DNA of 64,000 nucleotides from Nitrospirota bacterium (GCA_021789215.1 JAJYJS010000009.1:1-64000); one strand, 5' to 3'; positions 52,089 through 61,672 are shown, counted from the stretch's first letter. Notes: a model not told the origin generated them from the sequence alone. Program-made: numbers and translations.

Positions 52089-54109
52089 GTCCTGAATGTC
52101 TCCATTTCCTTGGTAAGGGCGATTATCTCGGAGTGCAGGGCCGATATCGAATGGGCCACATCCTCAACGTCCTTGAGCGTGCTCAAGCCGACGCTCTTTA
52201 TGCGCTCGACCGCCTGGACAATGTTCTCGTTGGATTTCTGCTGGCTCTGGACAGACTGGTTTATATCGGCTATCCTGTCATTGGCAATTTCCAGGTTCCC
52301 CGTTATGTGCTTTGTGCCGACCGCCTGTTCGCGCGTGCCCTTTTTGGTGGTCTCGGCAATCTCCTTGACCTCGCTCATCTTCTCCAGCATGTAATTGGAG
52401 CTTTTGAACTGCTCTTCCGTGGCGTGGGCCATCTTGTATATCATGTCCCTTATGCGGTCAATAGTGATCGTCATCTGGGAGAGCCCGCGGGCCTGCTCCT
52501 CCGTTGCCTTCTGGATGGAATGCGCCATTGAGGCGGAGTTTTGCGCCACGGTGACTATCTCGCCGGTGGAAGTGCCAGCCTTGTAGAACACCTGCTTGCC
52601 CGTTTCCATCATATCCATGGTCTCCTCGATAATCGAGACGACGTCCTTTATCTCGGTGTGTATAGTCCCGACTATGCCCTCGATGTCCTTTGTGGAGACC
52701 GCTGTCCGTTCGCTGAGGGCGTGTATCTCATCGGCGACGACGGAAAAACCCTTGCCATATTCGCCGGCCTGGGCGGCAAGTATCGCGGCGTTCAGGCTCA
52801 GGAGGTTTGTCTGCTCCGTCACGTTCTTGATCACCGACAGCATGCCTTCTATGTCCTTTGACCGCGCACCAAGCCTTGTGACCATTCCGACGGCGGACTG
52901 GACCTTTTCGGATATCTTCTCCATGGCGTCAATGGCTTCGGTCATCACTATCACGCCTTCCTCAGCGGCGACCTGCCGCACTTTTTCGGCAAGTTCGGTT
53001 GAGTCCTTTGCGCCCCGCTCTATTTCCCTTACGGAGGCGTTGATCTCCTCCACCGAAGCGGAAGTCTCCTCCACCGAGGTAAGCGCCTCCTGCGAGCTTT
53101 CGGCTATCCGCTTGGCCGTCTGGGAAAGCTCCGCTACAGCGGAATAGGAGTCGTCAACCGCCTGGAACAGCCTGTCCGTGCTGGCCGCTATCTCCTCCGA
53201 AGTGGCCTTCACCTCAAGGAGGGATGTCACGTTCTCGGTGGAAAACTCGGCCAGTTGTTCAGTCCCGGCCGTTATCTTGCGCTGGGACTCGGCCGCGATC
53301 CTGAGCGAGGTGGATATCTCCCCTATCGAGTTGCTCTGCGCCTCCATCCCTTTTTTAACGCTGTTGAATGTGCCGTTAAGCTGGGTAATGGCCCTGCTTA
53401 CATCTGCGGATGTGGCATTGAGTTTTTTTATGGTCCTCGCAAGGCTTTCCTTGAGGAATTTGAGCCCCGATCCTATGCCCCCTATTTCGTTGTCCTCGCC
53501 AGGGTCTATCTCGACGGCCAGGTCGCCGTCGGTTATGGCGCCAAGCCTTGCATTGAGCTTCTCCACAGGCCTGCCGACCTTTTTCTGGAAGAAGAAATAA
53601 ATGGCGTATATGATGAGTACAAAGACCAGCAGCTGCCCTATTGGCGCTATGGTAATCAGCCTTTCCAGGGCGAGGTTCGCATGGTCTCCGCTGTATTTGA
53701 TGCGGATGTTCCCTTCGTTCTGGCCGGAGGACGTGACTACAGGCAGGTCATAGGTGCTCTCGGCGGGCAGATACAGCAGCCTGAAGACCGCGCTCACATC
53801 CGTGGTGTCCGGCCTGAAGCTCTTCTGCCTGATTATGCCGCCGTCCCTGCCGGTAATGGTGACCGACAGGATGTCGTTGTCGGTTGACAGCGCGTCGATA
53901 TAGTTTTCCAGGTAACCGTAATTATTGCCGGTAATTGCGGCGTTGGAAACGCTCCCCAGAAGGAGAGCCGTCAGCCTTATTTTTTCGTCGAGCAGTTTCT
54001 CGTAATGTTTTTTCTGGCCTTGAAGGAACCAGACCCACAGCAGCCCCTGGCCTATTATCAGGATCATGAGCACGATAAGGATAAAGCTCCTGGACAGCGA
54101 TCTCCTCAT
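52085..54109 (-). CDS. Methyl-accepting chemotaxis protein with periplasmic sensor domain
   Basis: The 674-residue receptor has a first membrane helix (about 8-29), a periplasmic sensor region (about 30-155, with INAAITGNNYGYLENYI-type helices), a second helix (about 156-178), a HAMP domain and the cytoplasmic signalling rod, whose tip reads [38 protein letters not shown]. No PAS or ligand family was recognised in the sensor. The ATG at 54109 is used; a GTG one codon upstream is equally possible. Confidence 0.9.
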   Translation of the reverse strand: MRRSLSRSFILIVLMILIIGQGLLWVWFLQGQKKHYEKLLDEKIRLTALLLGSVSNAAITGNNYGYLENYIDALSTDNDILSVTITGRDGGIIRQKSFRPDTTDVSAVFRLLYLPAESTYDLPVVTSSGQNEGNIRIKYSGDHANLALERLITIAPIGQLLVFVLIIYAIYFFFQKKVGRPVEKLNARLGAITDGDLAVEIDPGEDNEIGGIGSGLKFLKESLARTIKKLNATSADVSRAITQLNGTFNSVKKGMEAQSNSIGEISTSLRIAAESQRKITAGTEQLAEFSTENVTSLLEVKATSEEIAASTDRLFQAVDDSYSAVAELSQTAKRIAESSQEALTSVEETSASVEEINASVREIERGAKDSTELAEKVRQVAAEEGVIVMTEAIDAMEKISEKVQSAVGMVTRLGARSKDIEGMLSVIKNVTEQTNLLSLNAAILAAQAGEYGKGFSVVADEIHALSERTAVSTKDIEGIVGTIHTEIKDVVSIIEETMDMMETGKQVFYKAGTSTGEIVTVAQNSASMAHSIQKATEEQARGLSQMTITIDRIRDMIYKMAHATEEQFKSSNYMLEKMSEVKEIAETTKKGTREQAVGTKHITGNLEIANDRIADINQSVQSQQKSNENIVQAVERIKSVGLSTLKDVEDVAHSISALHSEIIALTKEMETFRT

Positions 54110-54184
54110 CACTTGCAGGCCGCCCCGCTTCCGGAATAAATGGCATTGCCTACGATCATTTTTACCTCCCCGTTTATAATATTT

Positions 54185-57028
54185 TCAAAACATGCCTATG
54201 GAAGACATCATCTTCCTGATGCCGCTGAAGTCTTCATCCGATGCCTCCATGAACCCGGTGTAGCCGGGATCGATGGATTTCAGCACCGGGGAATCCGCCC
54301 CGCTCGAATTCAGCTCGGCAAGGGCCTTCTTCAGCCTGCGGACAGTCTCCTCATCCGTTTTGCCGGACACTATGTTGAACTCCGGTATCTCAGCCGAGAA
54401 TTTCAGGAATGTGAGCCCTTTGGCCTTGTACTTGTATGCGGTGGACTCCATCAGCCCGCCCGCATCGAATTCGCCTTTCAAGACAGCATCGGCGACGTCG
54501 TTGTGATGGCCCAGGTAATTGTAGTAGGAAAGGTCTTTGAGGTCGATGCCGTCTTCAAGCAGCATCGCCCTGGGCACTATGTGGCTGGACGTGGAGTTCT
54601 CGTCGCCGAAGGCGAACGATTTACCCTTGAGGTCCTTGAGCGATTTGATATGCCCGCCTTCCCTGGCCACAATAACCGAATGCTGGAAGGGCTTGCCCTC
54701 CCTCAGCGCCTTCACCAGCACCTTCACCCCGTATGTCTTGTTGGCCAGGATATAAGTGGATGGCGTCATGTAGCAGAAATCCACCATTCCCTGGCCTATT
54801 TCCTTTATGGCGGACTCAAAGTTCGAAGCGACCCTGAGCTCCACCTTCCTGTCCAGCTTCCGGGTAAGGTAGCCGGCAAGCGGGGCGAACTTCTTGTACA
54901 TCTCGACCGGGGACTCAAGAGGCGTGATGCCGAACCTGATGATATCCTTCCCGGACTCGGACAGCTTGAAACGCTCCATCTCCACGTTCAGGACCTCGGC
55001 ATCCTTGAGCAGCTCCCTCAACGAGCGGTTTATCCTGAAAGAAAGGTCCCGGCTCCGGCCGGGTATCTCCTTTATCTTCTCCACCGATGTCCATATCTGG
55101 TTGGAGCCGAGCTTCTGCTCATTTATAGCCTTGGATATGTGCTGGCTTTTTTCCGAGACCACCTCTATCGCGTTGGATATCTGGCGGCTGCTCTCAACCT
55201 GCTGGCTCGTGGTGTTTCTGACCTGGATGGAGGCGTCCCTCATCCTGTCAGCGGCAGTCGCTATCAACGCGACCCCTTTTGACTGCTCGGAAGTCGCCTG
55301 GGCCATGCGTCCGACCATTATCCTCACGCGCTCCAGCGATTCTGAAACCAGCTTGGCGGATTTCGCCTGCTCAGAGGTGGTCCGGTCTATCGACTTCACC
55401 ATCTCGGAGGATTTTGTCGAGCCCTCCAGTATCTTCTTGAGCGACCCCCCGGCCTCCCTGGTTATGGATATCCCGTCATCAACAGCCTTGATCCCCTCCC
55501 TCATCGCCTCGCCAGCCGTCTTGACCTCCAGCCTGACGCCATCTATGAGAGAGCCTATCTCCTGGGTGGAAAGCGCCGTCCTTTCCGCGAGGCTCTTTAT
55601 TTCATCGGCAACGACCGAAAAGCCTTTCCCCTTCTCCCCGGCCTGGGCGGCGAGAATGGCCGCGTTCAGGGCAAGGAGGGTCGTCTGTTCGGTTATTTCG
55701 TCTATGACTGTAAGTATCTTCCCTATTTCCTCTGAGCGGGTATCGAGCTTCTTGACAGCCTCACTGGTCTTCTCGACGGACGACTTTATCTTCTCCATGC
55801 CCTTTATCGTCTTGTCGATTGAGGAAACACCAAGGGTGGAGGCCTCTGTTGCGACCCGCTCGGAGAAGGTTGCTGAATCCCTGGCCTTCTGTTCCACTTC
55901 CTTGATTGAATGGATTATCTCCTCGACGGCTGAAAGCGTCTCGTCGGAAGTCTCCGCAAGCTCCTTGGCCCCTCCGGCCACCTCCCTGAGGGTTGCGGAG
56001 AGCTGTTCTATCGAGGAGCCTGTCTCGTCAACCGCTCCCGAAAGCTCGGTGGCCACCGTGGAAATGCTTTCGATGCTGGCGGCAATCTGCTCCACGGACG
56101 CGGCCGTCTGCTCCATGGACGCGGCAAGTCCGTCCACGCTTTCGGCTATCTCTGAAATGGAGGCGTTCAGTTCCTCGACGGATGTGGATATGTCGCCGAC
56201 CGCTTCGCTCTCAAGCTGAGTGAACTCTATCATCCGGCCGGAGTCCTTCTCGACGTTCTCGGTAACGTCCTCTATGCGCCTTGATATCTCCTTCACGCGG
56301 CGCAGTATATTGCTTATGGACGCGAGCGAGTTCCGTATGGAGTCCTGCAATTTGCCTATCTCATCTTCCGAATGGATGCTGGTCCTGAATGAAAGGTCTC
56401 CTTCGGCCAGTTTCCCTGCGGATTTTTCTATGTCCTTCACCGGCGCTATGACAAACCTGTTGAGTATGTACCAGAAGAGGACCGCAAGCAGGATGGCGCC
56501 GATTGCGCTGCCCGTGCCGATTTTGTAGGCGAACGCCTCTATCCTGCCGTATTCGTTGTCCAGCCTGGCGGACACGCGGACGACGCCCAGTATGCCGGGG
56601 AAACCGGAATGGCAGACCTTGCACTGCGGCTTGTTCTCAAGCGCCCTGTACAGTATGAGCCTGGTCTTGTCCTTCTCGAGTATGGGGCCGCCTTTTTCCT
56701 TGAGCCTGTTTATCATGTCCATCGCTTCCGGCGCGGCGCCGTTCTTGAAGGCCTCTTTCCCCTCCCAGTTGAAAAGCTTGACGGATTCGAGCGCCTTCAT
56801 CCTGCCCTGTTCGGGGATCATGAGCTTGACCACTTCGCTCTTGCCGGTCAGCATGGCGGTCTGTATGTCATTGAACAGCACGTCCGATACTGCATTGAGC
56901 CTTTGTTCCGCAAGCTGGTAAACGTCTTCACGCTGTTGGATCAGCACAAAGAAAGTTATGAAAATAATCCCCATGAACAGGATCAAAAAGCCTGCGCCAA
57001 GGATCTTGAATTCAAGCTTGTTTTTCAT
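54185..57028 (-). CDS. Chemoreceptor with CxxCH periplasmic sensor and C-terminal PhnD-type binding domain
   Basis: This 947-residue protein is built from five parts. Membrane helix 1 (about 9-30) leads to a periplasmic domain (about 31-170) with a single haem-c attachment motif CKVCH (136-140). Helix 2 (about 172-194) and a HAMP domain follow. The MCP signalling rod (about 230-690) has its tip at [30 protein letters not shown] (447-476). A complete PhnD/PtxB-type periplasmic-binding-protein domain (about 696-947) ends the chain, with [12 protein letters not shown] (808-819), YMTPSTYIL and LGHHNDV as the phosphonate-contact regions. MCP topology places this last domain in the cytoplasm. An AAGGAG site precedes the ATG, which overlaps the upstream cheW by 17 bases. 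Confidence 0.93.
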   Translation of the reverse strand: MKNKLEFKILGAGFLILFMGIIFITFFVLIQQREDVYQLAEQRLNAVSDVLFNDIQTAMLTGKSEVVKLMIPEQGRMKALESVKLFNWEGKEAFKNGAAPEAMDMINRLKEKGGPILEKDKTRLILYRALENKPQCKVCHSGFPGILGVVRVSARLDNEYGRIEAFAYKIGTGSAIGAILLAVLFWYILNRFVIAPVKDIEKSAGKLAEGDLSFRTSIHSEDEIGKLQDSIRNSLASISNILRRVKEISRRIEDVTENVEKDSGRMIEFTQLESEAVGDISTSVEELNASISEIAESVDGLAASMEQTAASVEQIAASIESISTVATELSGAVDETGSSIEQLSATLREVAGGAKELAETSDETLSAVEEIIHSIKEVEQKARDSATFSERVATEASTLGVSSIDKTIKGMEKIKSSVEKTSEAVKKLDTRSEEIGKILTVIDEITEQTTLLALNAAILAAQAGEKGKGFSVVADEIKSLAERTALSTQEIGSLIDGVRLEVKTAGEAMREGIKAVDDGISITREAGGSLKKILEGSTKSSEMVKSIDRTTSEQAKSAKLVSESLERVRIMVGRMAQATSEQSKGVALIATAADRMRDASIQVRNTTSQQVESSRQISNAIEVVSEKSQHISKAINEQKLGSNQIWTSVEKIKEIPGRSRDLSFRINRSLRELLKDAEVLNVEMERFKLSESGKDIIRFGITPLESPVEMYKKFAPLAGYLTRKLDRKVELRVASNFESAIKEIGQGMVDFCYMTPSTYILANKTYGVKVLVKALREGKPFQHSVIVAREGGHIKSLKDLKGKSFAFGDENSTSSHIVPRAMLLEDGIDLKDLSYYNYLGHHNDVADAVLKGEFDAGGLMESTAYKYKAKGLTFLKFSAEIPEFNIVSGKTDEETVRRLKKALAELNSSGADSPVLKSIDPGYTGFMEASDEDFSGIRKMMSSIGMF

Positions 57029-57881
57029 CGGGCTCCTTCGTTAGTTTCAGGACTTCACTGGATTTCATAATGGAAATGAACCTCCCCTCCCATAAGGCTA
57101 TGCCTTCTATGAACCTTACCTCCACATCGGACAAATGGGCGGGCGGCTCCTGGATTGAACTATCCGGGATTCTCACGACCTCATCGACGCTGTCCACCCA
57201 TACCCCTATGGAGCCCTTCGGGCCCCTCAGTATCAGCACCCTTGCATGTTTTTCAGGTGCATAGGCGCCACTCAGGCCAAGCCTTCTCCTCAGGTCTATG
57301 ACCGGTATTATCTTGCCCCTCAGGGAACTCACGCCGGTTACAAAAGCCTCCATGCGCGGCACCGCCGTTATCCGCTGCGGCTTTATTATCTCTTCTATCT
57401 CGTCCACCTTGAAGGCGTAATTCTCGCTGGCCAGCTTGAAGGAAAGGAACTCGCGGAGTTTTTCGTCCTCAGCCGCTTTGCCTTCGCCAAAAAAATCGTC
57501 TTCGGATTCCGCCTGGACCGGGGCTTGGGCGGCGTCAGCGGGAGATTGCGGTTGGGCCGCAACAGGCAATTCAGGCGGCTGATATTCAGCAGTGGCGTCA
57601 GCCTGAGGAGGCTCATCCGCCGGGATTTGGAAAGGCTCTTCAATATAGGCAGGGGGCATCTCAGGCGCGGACTCCTGCTCTTCCAGCCCCGGATAATCCG
57701 TGCCAGGCTCCGGAACGGAAACGGGCGGGGCCTTGACGCTTTCCACTACAGGTTCGCTTGCTTGCTCTGAAGGGAGTTCATCCGCCTGGCGGTTTTCATC
57801 TCTTGCTTCTTCCCTGGCCTCGTCCGGAGGACGCCTGCCCCCGGATTCCTTCAGCTTTTTTCTGAGCCTTGCAAGGTCCAT
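57012..57881 (-). CDS. CheW coupling protein with long Pro/Ala/Glu-rich N-terminal linker
   Basis: The 289-residue protein has a basic helix (1-15), a disordered Pro/Ala/Glu-rich region (about 20-140) and a C-terminal CheW domain (about 145-280: [51 protein letters not shown]). The long linker is absent from ordinary CheW. It is the first gene of the chemosensory operon. The ATG at 57881 follows a GGGAG; the frame is open upstream to 57947 but has no better start. Confidence 0.88.
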   Translation of the reverse strand: MDLARLRKKLKESGGRRPPDEAREEARDENRQADELPSEQASEPVVESVKAPPVSVPEPGTDYPGLEEQESAPEMPPAYIEEPFQIPADEPPQADATAEYQPPELPVAAQPQSPADAAQAPVQAESEDDFFGEGKAAEDEKLREFLSFKLASENYAFKVDEIEEIIKPQRITAVPRMEAFVTGVSSLRGKIIPVIDLRRRLGLSGAYAPEKHARVLILRGPKGSIGVWVDSVDEVVRIPDSSIQEPPAHLSDVEVRFIEGIALWEGRFISIMKSSEVLKLTKEPDEKQA

Positions 57882-58061
57882 ATGCTCCCTTTTTAAAAAG
57901 TGACTAATTTTCACATAAATTACCGGAAAAAGTAAAGGAAAGTTCATGAATATCAGCTATTTAGAGGTATTTTTCAAAAATTGGCTTTAATTATCGCAAA
58001 TTAGCTCCGCCCGCGGCTTTTATTTGACTTTGGAAACGGACTGGGCTTAAACTTAATTTTC
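57882..58061. other. Divergent intergenic region cheW/argS
   Basis: This AT-rich stretch separates the chemosensory operon from argS. The right end holds the argS promoter. A promoter for the leftward cheW operon is expected here, but no convincing -35/-10 pair was picked out. No conserved motif or small gene was recognised. Confidence 0.4.
58024..58052 (+). promoter_or_regulatory. argS promoter, possibly leaderless
   Basis: TTGACT (58024-58029) and TTAAAC (58047-58052) are 17 bp apart. Only nine bases lie between the -10 and the argS ATG, with no Shine-Dalgarno sequence, so the mRNA may begin at or next to the start codon. Confidence 0.5.
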
Positions 58062-59726
58062 ATGGTTGAAATAGTAACGGATACAATCAACGGAGCCCTC
58101 AGGGCGCTGGGAATCGAGCCGCCGGAGCGCATTGAAGTTGAGGTGCCAAAGGACGAATCCCTTGGAGACCTCTCCACCCCCGTTGCCATGTCCCTTGCCA
58201 AGGTGCTGAAACAGCCGCCCAGGAAGATAGCCGCTGACATCCTTTCGAAAATAGACGAGGCCCGGAAAAACAGCTATTTTGAAAGCATAGAGATAGCCGG
58301 GCCCGGCTTCATAAATTTCAGGCTCAAAGGGGAGTTCATATCGAAAGCCCTTTGGGAGGTGCTTTCAAACGGCGGTAAAAACCTCAGAAAAAATATCGGC
58401 AGGGGCGCAAGGGTCCAGGTTGAATTTGTAAGCGCCAACCCGACAGGGCCGCTCCACCTGGGGCATGGAAGGGGGGCAGCGGTTGGCTCCGCCCTCTCCA
58501 ACCTGCTCAAGGCGGCAGGGTTTGACGTCACAAGAGAATTCTATATAAACGATGCCGGAAGGCAGGTGGCCCTCCTTGGGCTTTCCGTTTTCGCCAGGTA
58601 TCAGGAACTGCTCGGCGTAGAGTGCCCATTCCCGGAAGACGGGTACAGGGGCGATTACATCGCGGACATCGCTAAAGAGATAATCTCCCAGGCCGGGGAC
58701 AAATACAAGGGGGCCGGTTTCGATTCCGCCGGGGAGTTCTTCAAGGGATTTTCAAGAGACATGATGCTCAGGCAGATCGAAGCCGATCTGGCCGCGTTCG
58801 GTGTCCATTTTGACATCTGGCAGAGCGAAAAGGAACTCTACGGCCGGGGCGAAGTGGAAAACACGATACAGTACCTGCGCGCAAAGGGCCACATCTATGA
58901 AAAAGATAAAGCCCTGTGGTTCCGGGCAACCGCCTTCGGAGACGAAAAAGACCGCGTAATCGTAAAAAGCGACGGCCAGTACACGTATTTCGCATCCGAT
59001 ATCGCTTACCACAAGAAAAAAGTGGATGGCGGATATGCCGAGCTGATAAACCTCTGGGGAGCGGACCACCACGGGTATATCCAGAGGGTGAAGGCCGCGA
59101 TAGAGGCGCTTGGCTACGACAGGGAAAGGCTGAAGGTAATCCTTGTGCAGATGGTGAACCTGCTCCGGGGCGGAAAGCCCGTTCAGATGTCCAAGCGGGC
59201 CGGGGAGTTTGTTACGCTGAGAGAGGTCATGGAGGAGGTGGGCGCGGACACCACCAAGTTCATCTTCCTCACGCGCCGCTCGGACAGCCACCTTGATTTC
59301 GACCTGGAGGTCGCCAAGGAGTCTTCCGCCGAAAACCCGGTCTTCTACGTCCAGTACGCAAACGCGAGGATAAACAGCATCTTCAGGCATGCGGCCGAGA
59401 AGGGCATGGGCATGGAAAGCATCGGGGGCATCTCTCCCTCCGTGCTTGGCCTCTTGAAAGAGCCTGAAGAGGTGAGGATAATGAAGAAACTCCTTATGTA
59501 CCCCATGGTCTTCGAGGCATCCGCCCTGGCCAGAGAGCCTCACAGGATAACCTATTATCTTCAGGAGATTGCTGGCATGTTCCACCCGTATTACAACCGG
59601 CACCGCATCGTTAGCGAAACCGGGCCTGAGCTGACACTGGCGCGGCTTGCCCTTGTGGAGGCGGTGCGGCTTGTGCTCCGGGACGGCCTTGAAATACTGG
59701 GCGTGACCGCTCCCGAGCGCATGTGA
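58062..59726 (+). CDS. argS: Arginyl-tRNA synthetase
   Basis: ArgRS charges tRNA-Arg. The 554-residue class I enzyme has the ArgRS N-terminal domain (1 to about 110), HLGHGRG (132-138) as HIGH motif, FYINDAGRQ, GADHHGYIQRVKA and QMSKRAGEFVTL as the KMSKS-equivalent, and the DALR anticodon domain at the C-terminus (YYLQEIAGMFHPYYN). Size and order are normal. ilvE follows after 50 bp with its own promoter. Confidence 0.95.
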   Translation: MVEIVTDTINGALRALGIEPPERIEVEVPKDESLGDLSTPVAMSLAKVLKQPPRKIAADILSKIDEARKNSYFESIEIAGPGFINFRLKGEFISKALWEVLSNGGKNLRKNIGRGARVQVEFVSANPTGPLHLGHGRGAAVGSALSNLLKAAGFDVTREFYINDAGRQVALLGLSVFARYQELLGVECPFPEDGYRGDYIADIAKEIISQAGDKYKGAGFDSAGEFFKGFSRDMMLRQIEADLAAFGVHFDIWQSEKELYGRGEVENTIQYLRAKGHIYEKDKALWFRATAFGDEKDRVIVKSDGQYTYFASDIAYHKKKVDGGYAELINLWGADHHGYIQRVKAAIEALGYDRERLKVILVQMVNLLRGGKPVQMSKRAGEFVTLREVMEEVGADTTKFIFLTRRSDSHLDFDLEVAKESSAENPVFYVQYANARINSIFRHAAEKGMGMESIGGISPSVLGLLKEPEEVRIMKKLLMYPMVFEASALAREPHRITYYLQEIAGMFHPYYNRHRIVSETGPELTLARLALVEAVRLVLRDGLEILGVTAPERM

Positions 59727-59739
59727 TGATGCTTAATTA

Positions 59740-59767
59740 TTGATGTATCTGCCGGTGTTGTTATAGA
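59740..59767 (+). promoter_or_regulatory. ilvE promoter, possibly leaderless
   Basis: TTGATG (59740-59745) and TATAGA (59762-59767) are 16 bp apart and the -10 ends nine bases before the ATG. An AAGG is present but only two bases from the ATG, too close to serve as a normal ribosome-binding site. Confidence 0.5.
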
Positions 59768-59776
59768 ATAAAGGCC

Positions 59777-60697
59777 ATGCTCGAAAAGACAGACAAGATA
59801 TGGATGGACGGCAAGCTCGTCAACTGGGATGACGCAAAAATACACGTCCTTACCCATTCGCTTCATTACGGGCTTGGCATCTTTGAGGGGATACGCTGCT
59901 ACAACTCCAAAAAAGGCCCGGCGGTGTTCAGGCTGGAAGAGCACGTCAAGAGATTTTTCAATTCCGCGCATATCTTCAACATGAAGCTGCCTTTCTCCGA
60001 AGAGGAGATAGCCGGCGCAATCTGCAAGACCGTAAAGGCCAACAAGATGAAGGAATGCTACATCAGGCCGCTTGCCTTCTACGGGTACGGCGTGATGGGA
60101 GTGTCTTCCAAGGGCTGCCCCGTGAATGTTTCCATAGCCGTATGGCCCTGGGGCGCATACCTTGGAGACGACGGCCTCGCCAACGGCATACGCATGAAGA
60201 CGTCCTCGTTCCTGAAGGGCCATGTAAATTCCAACATGTCCATGGCCAAGGTGAGCGCGTATTACGTGAACTCGCAGCTTGCCAAGCAGGAAGCGCTCTC
60301 CTGCGGATATGACGAAGCGCTCCTTCTGGATACCGAGGGCTATGTCTCGGAGGCGACCGGGGCCAATATCTTCATGGCGCGCGACGGCGTAATAAAGACA
60401 ACCCCTCTCACTTCCATACTCGAAGGCATAACCAGGAACACCGTAATCGAACTGGCCGGGGAAAAGGGGTTCGATATTCGCGAAGAGAGGTTCACGCGGG
60501 ACGAGATATACATAGCTGACGAGGCCTTCCTTACCGGCACAGCCGCGGAGATAACCCCGATCAGGGAACTTGACGGGAGGACTATCGGCACCGGCAAGCC
60601 CGGCAATATAACAAAGGAGCTTCAAGACCTTTTCTTCAACGTGGTAAAAGGCAAGAGCAAAAACAGGAAACACGAGCGCTGGCTCGCTTATCTTTAA
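59777..60697 (+). CDS. ilvE: Branched-chain amino acid aminotransferase
   Basis: IlvE interconverts leucine, isoleucine and valine with their 2-oxo acids using PLP. The 306-residue fold-type IV protein has [13 protein letters not shown], the PLP lysine at about 158 in SMAKVSAYY, and [21 protein letters not shown]. Size and motifs match the IlvE group. It precedes a TatA-like gene after 141 bp. Confidence 0.93.
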   Translation: MLEKTDKIWMDGKLVNWDDAKIHVLTHSLHYGLGIFEGIRCYNSKKGPAVFRLEEHVKRFFNSAHIFNMKLPFSEEEIAGAICKTVKANKMKECYIRPLAFYGYGVMGVSSKGCPVNVSIAVWPWGAYLGDDGLANGIRMKTSSFLKGHVNSNMSMAKVSAYYVNSQLAKQEALSCGYDEALLLDTEGYVSEATGANIFMARDGVIKTTPLTSILEGITRNTVIELAGEKGFDIREERFTRDEIYIADEAFLTGTAAEITPIRELDGRTIGTGKPGNITKELQDLFFNVVKGKSKNRKHERWLAYL

Positions 60698-60745
60698 AGA
60701 GGTTTTTACACCCCGGTTGTCTCCCCTGCTTTTTGGGATTTTTTC

Positions 60746-60763
60746 CCGGCCCCATCTTGCCGG
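60746..60763 (+). terminator. Weak terminator after ilvE
   Basis: CCGGC (60746-60750) and GCCGG (60759-60763) form a 5-bp stem with an eight-base loop and are followed by ATTTTATT. It is the only plausible stop signal between ilvE and the next gene. Confidence 0.4.
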
Positions 60764-60769
60764 ATTTTA

Positions 60770-60799
60770 TTGAAATACATACCCAATGCCTGATAGATT
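60770..60799 (+). promoter_or_regulatory. Candidate promoter of the TatA-like gene
   Basis: TTGAAA (60770-60775) and TAGATT (60794-60799) are separated by 18 bp and lie about 40 bases upstream of the GTG start. Confidence 0.4.
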
Positions 60800-60838
60800 A
60801 GAACTGTACCGCTCAGATAAAACGGAAGGGGGCCGGTT

Positions 60839-61141
60839 GTGTTAGAAGGGCTTTTTCAGCCCATGCATATAATTATAATTCTTGTCCTTGCGCTGGTTTT
60901 TTTTGGCCCGAGGAGGCTGCCCCTTTTTGGAGCGGCACTGATAGGCTTCTCCATAGCCATGTTTTTCATGGCCATCCCGATGATGGCCATAACGGGTTTT
61001 ATGGCTTTTTGCGCTGGCATTGTGCTTTTAAAGCTCTTCCTGCCCCGTTCCCGGGCGGAAAAAATCAAACCAAAAAGAAACAGGCAGGTCATGGAGATAG
61101 AGGCGGTCGAGACCGAAGCGCCTGAAATAAAGAATTCCTGA
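60839..61141 (+). CDS. TatA-like protein with a second hydrophobic segment
   Basis: The 100-residue protein opens like TatA: a short start, a membrane helix (IIIILVLALVF, about 11-21) and the hinge FGPRRLP (22-28), all characteristic of TatA/TatE. In TatA an amphipathic helix then lies along the membrane; here residues about 33-68 are strongly hydrophobic (AALIGFSIAMFFMAIPMM...GIVLLKLFL) and look like a second transmembrane segment. A basic/acidic tail follows. It could be a divergent Tat component or an unrelated protein sharing the motif. A GAAGGGGG site lies six bases before the GTG. Confidence 0.6.
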   Translation: MLEGLFQPMHIIIILVLALVFFGPRRLPLFGAALIGFSIAMFFMAIPMMAITGFMAFCAGIVLLKLFLPRSRAEKIKPKRNRQVMEIEAVETEAPEIKNS

Positions 61142-61203
61142 TATTTTTTGCGCCTAATCCGGGCGGGAAAACTGTTATAATGAGATTTCGGGGTCTTTGA
61201 AAA

Positions 61204-61671
61204 ATGGACCAGACAGACAAAAACATCCGTTTTATGAAGGCGGCCATTGATGAGGCCGCAAAGGCCGTCCCCGAAGGCGATGTGCCTGTTGGGGCGGTGC
61301 TGGTTGTGGACGGAGAGATATTGGCCGCGGCCCACAACCGGAAGGAGTCGTCAAACGACCCCACGGCCCATGCGGAGGTACTGGCCCTGCGGGAAGGCGC
61401 AATGAAGCTTGGCCGCTGGAGACTCAGCGACGCGATACTTTACGTGACCAAGGAGCCCTGCCCGATGTGCGCTGGCGCAATGGTGAACGCGAGGCTTGGC
61501 GCACTTGTTTATGGATGTGCCGATAAAAAAGGCGGCGCGGCGGGGAGCCTGTTCGATATCCCCTCCGACGGCAGGCTTAACCACCAAGTGCATATAGAGT
61601 CCGGCGTGCTTGAGGACGAATGCCGCGGTCTGCTTAAGGGCTTTTTTTTCGCAAGACGAATGGCCGTTTGA
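61204..61671 (+). CDS. tadA: tRNA-specific adenosine-34 deaminase TadA
   Basis: TadA converts A34 to inosine in tRNA-Arg(ACG). The 155-residue protein has the zinc deaminase motif with His56 and Glu58 (TAHAEVLALRE) and Cys86/Cys89 (EPCPMCAGAMVNAR). Its stop is one base before tRNA-Ser(CGA), so gene and tRNA are probably on one transcript. Confidence 0.93.
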   Translation: MDQTDKNIRFMKAAIDEAAKAVPEGDVPVGAVLVVDGEILAAAHNRKESSNDPTAHAEVLALREGAMKLGRWRLSDAILYVTKEPCPMCAGAMVNARLGALVYGCADKKGGAAGSLFDIPSDGRLNHQVHIESGVLEDECRGLLKGFFFARRMAV

Positions 61672-61672
61672 A

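Noticed and set aside
54894-56219. 441-codon Ser-rich open frame opposite the large chemoreceptor
   Set aside because: The composition (Ser, Phe, Ile) is what reverse-reading of Glu/Lys/Ala-rich coiled-coil codons yields. The chemoreceptor on the other strand has clear domains and a start signal.
59591-60673. 360-codon open frame opposite ilvE
   Set aside because: It covers ilvE and the end of argS, both firmly identified, and has no domain or start signal.
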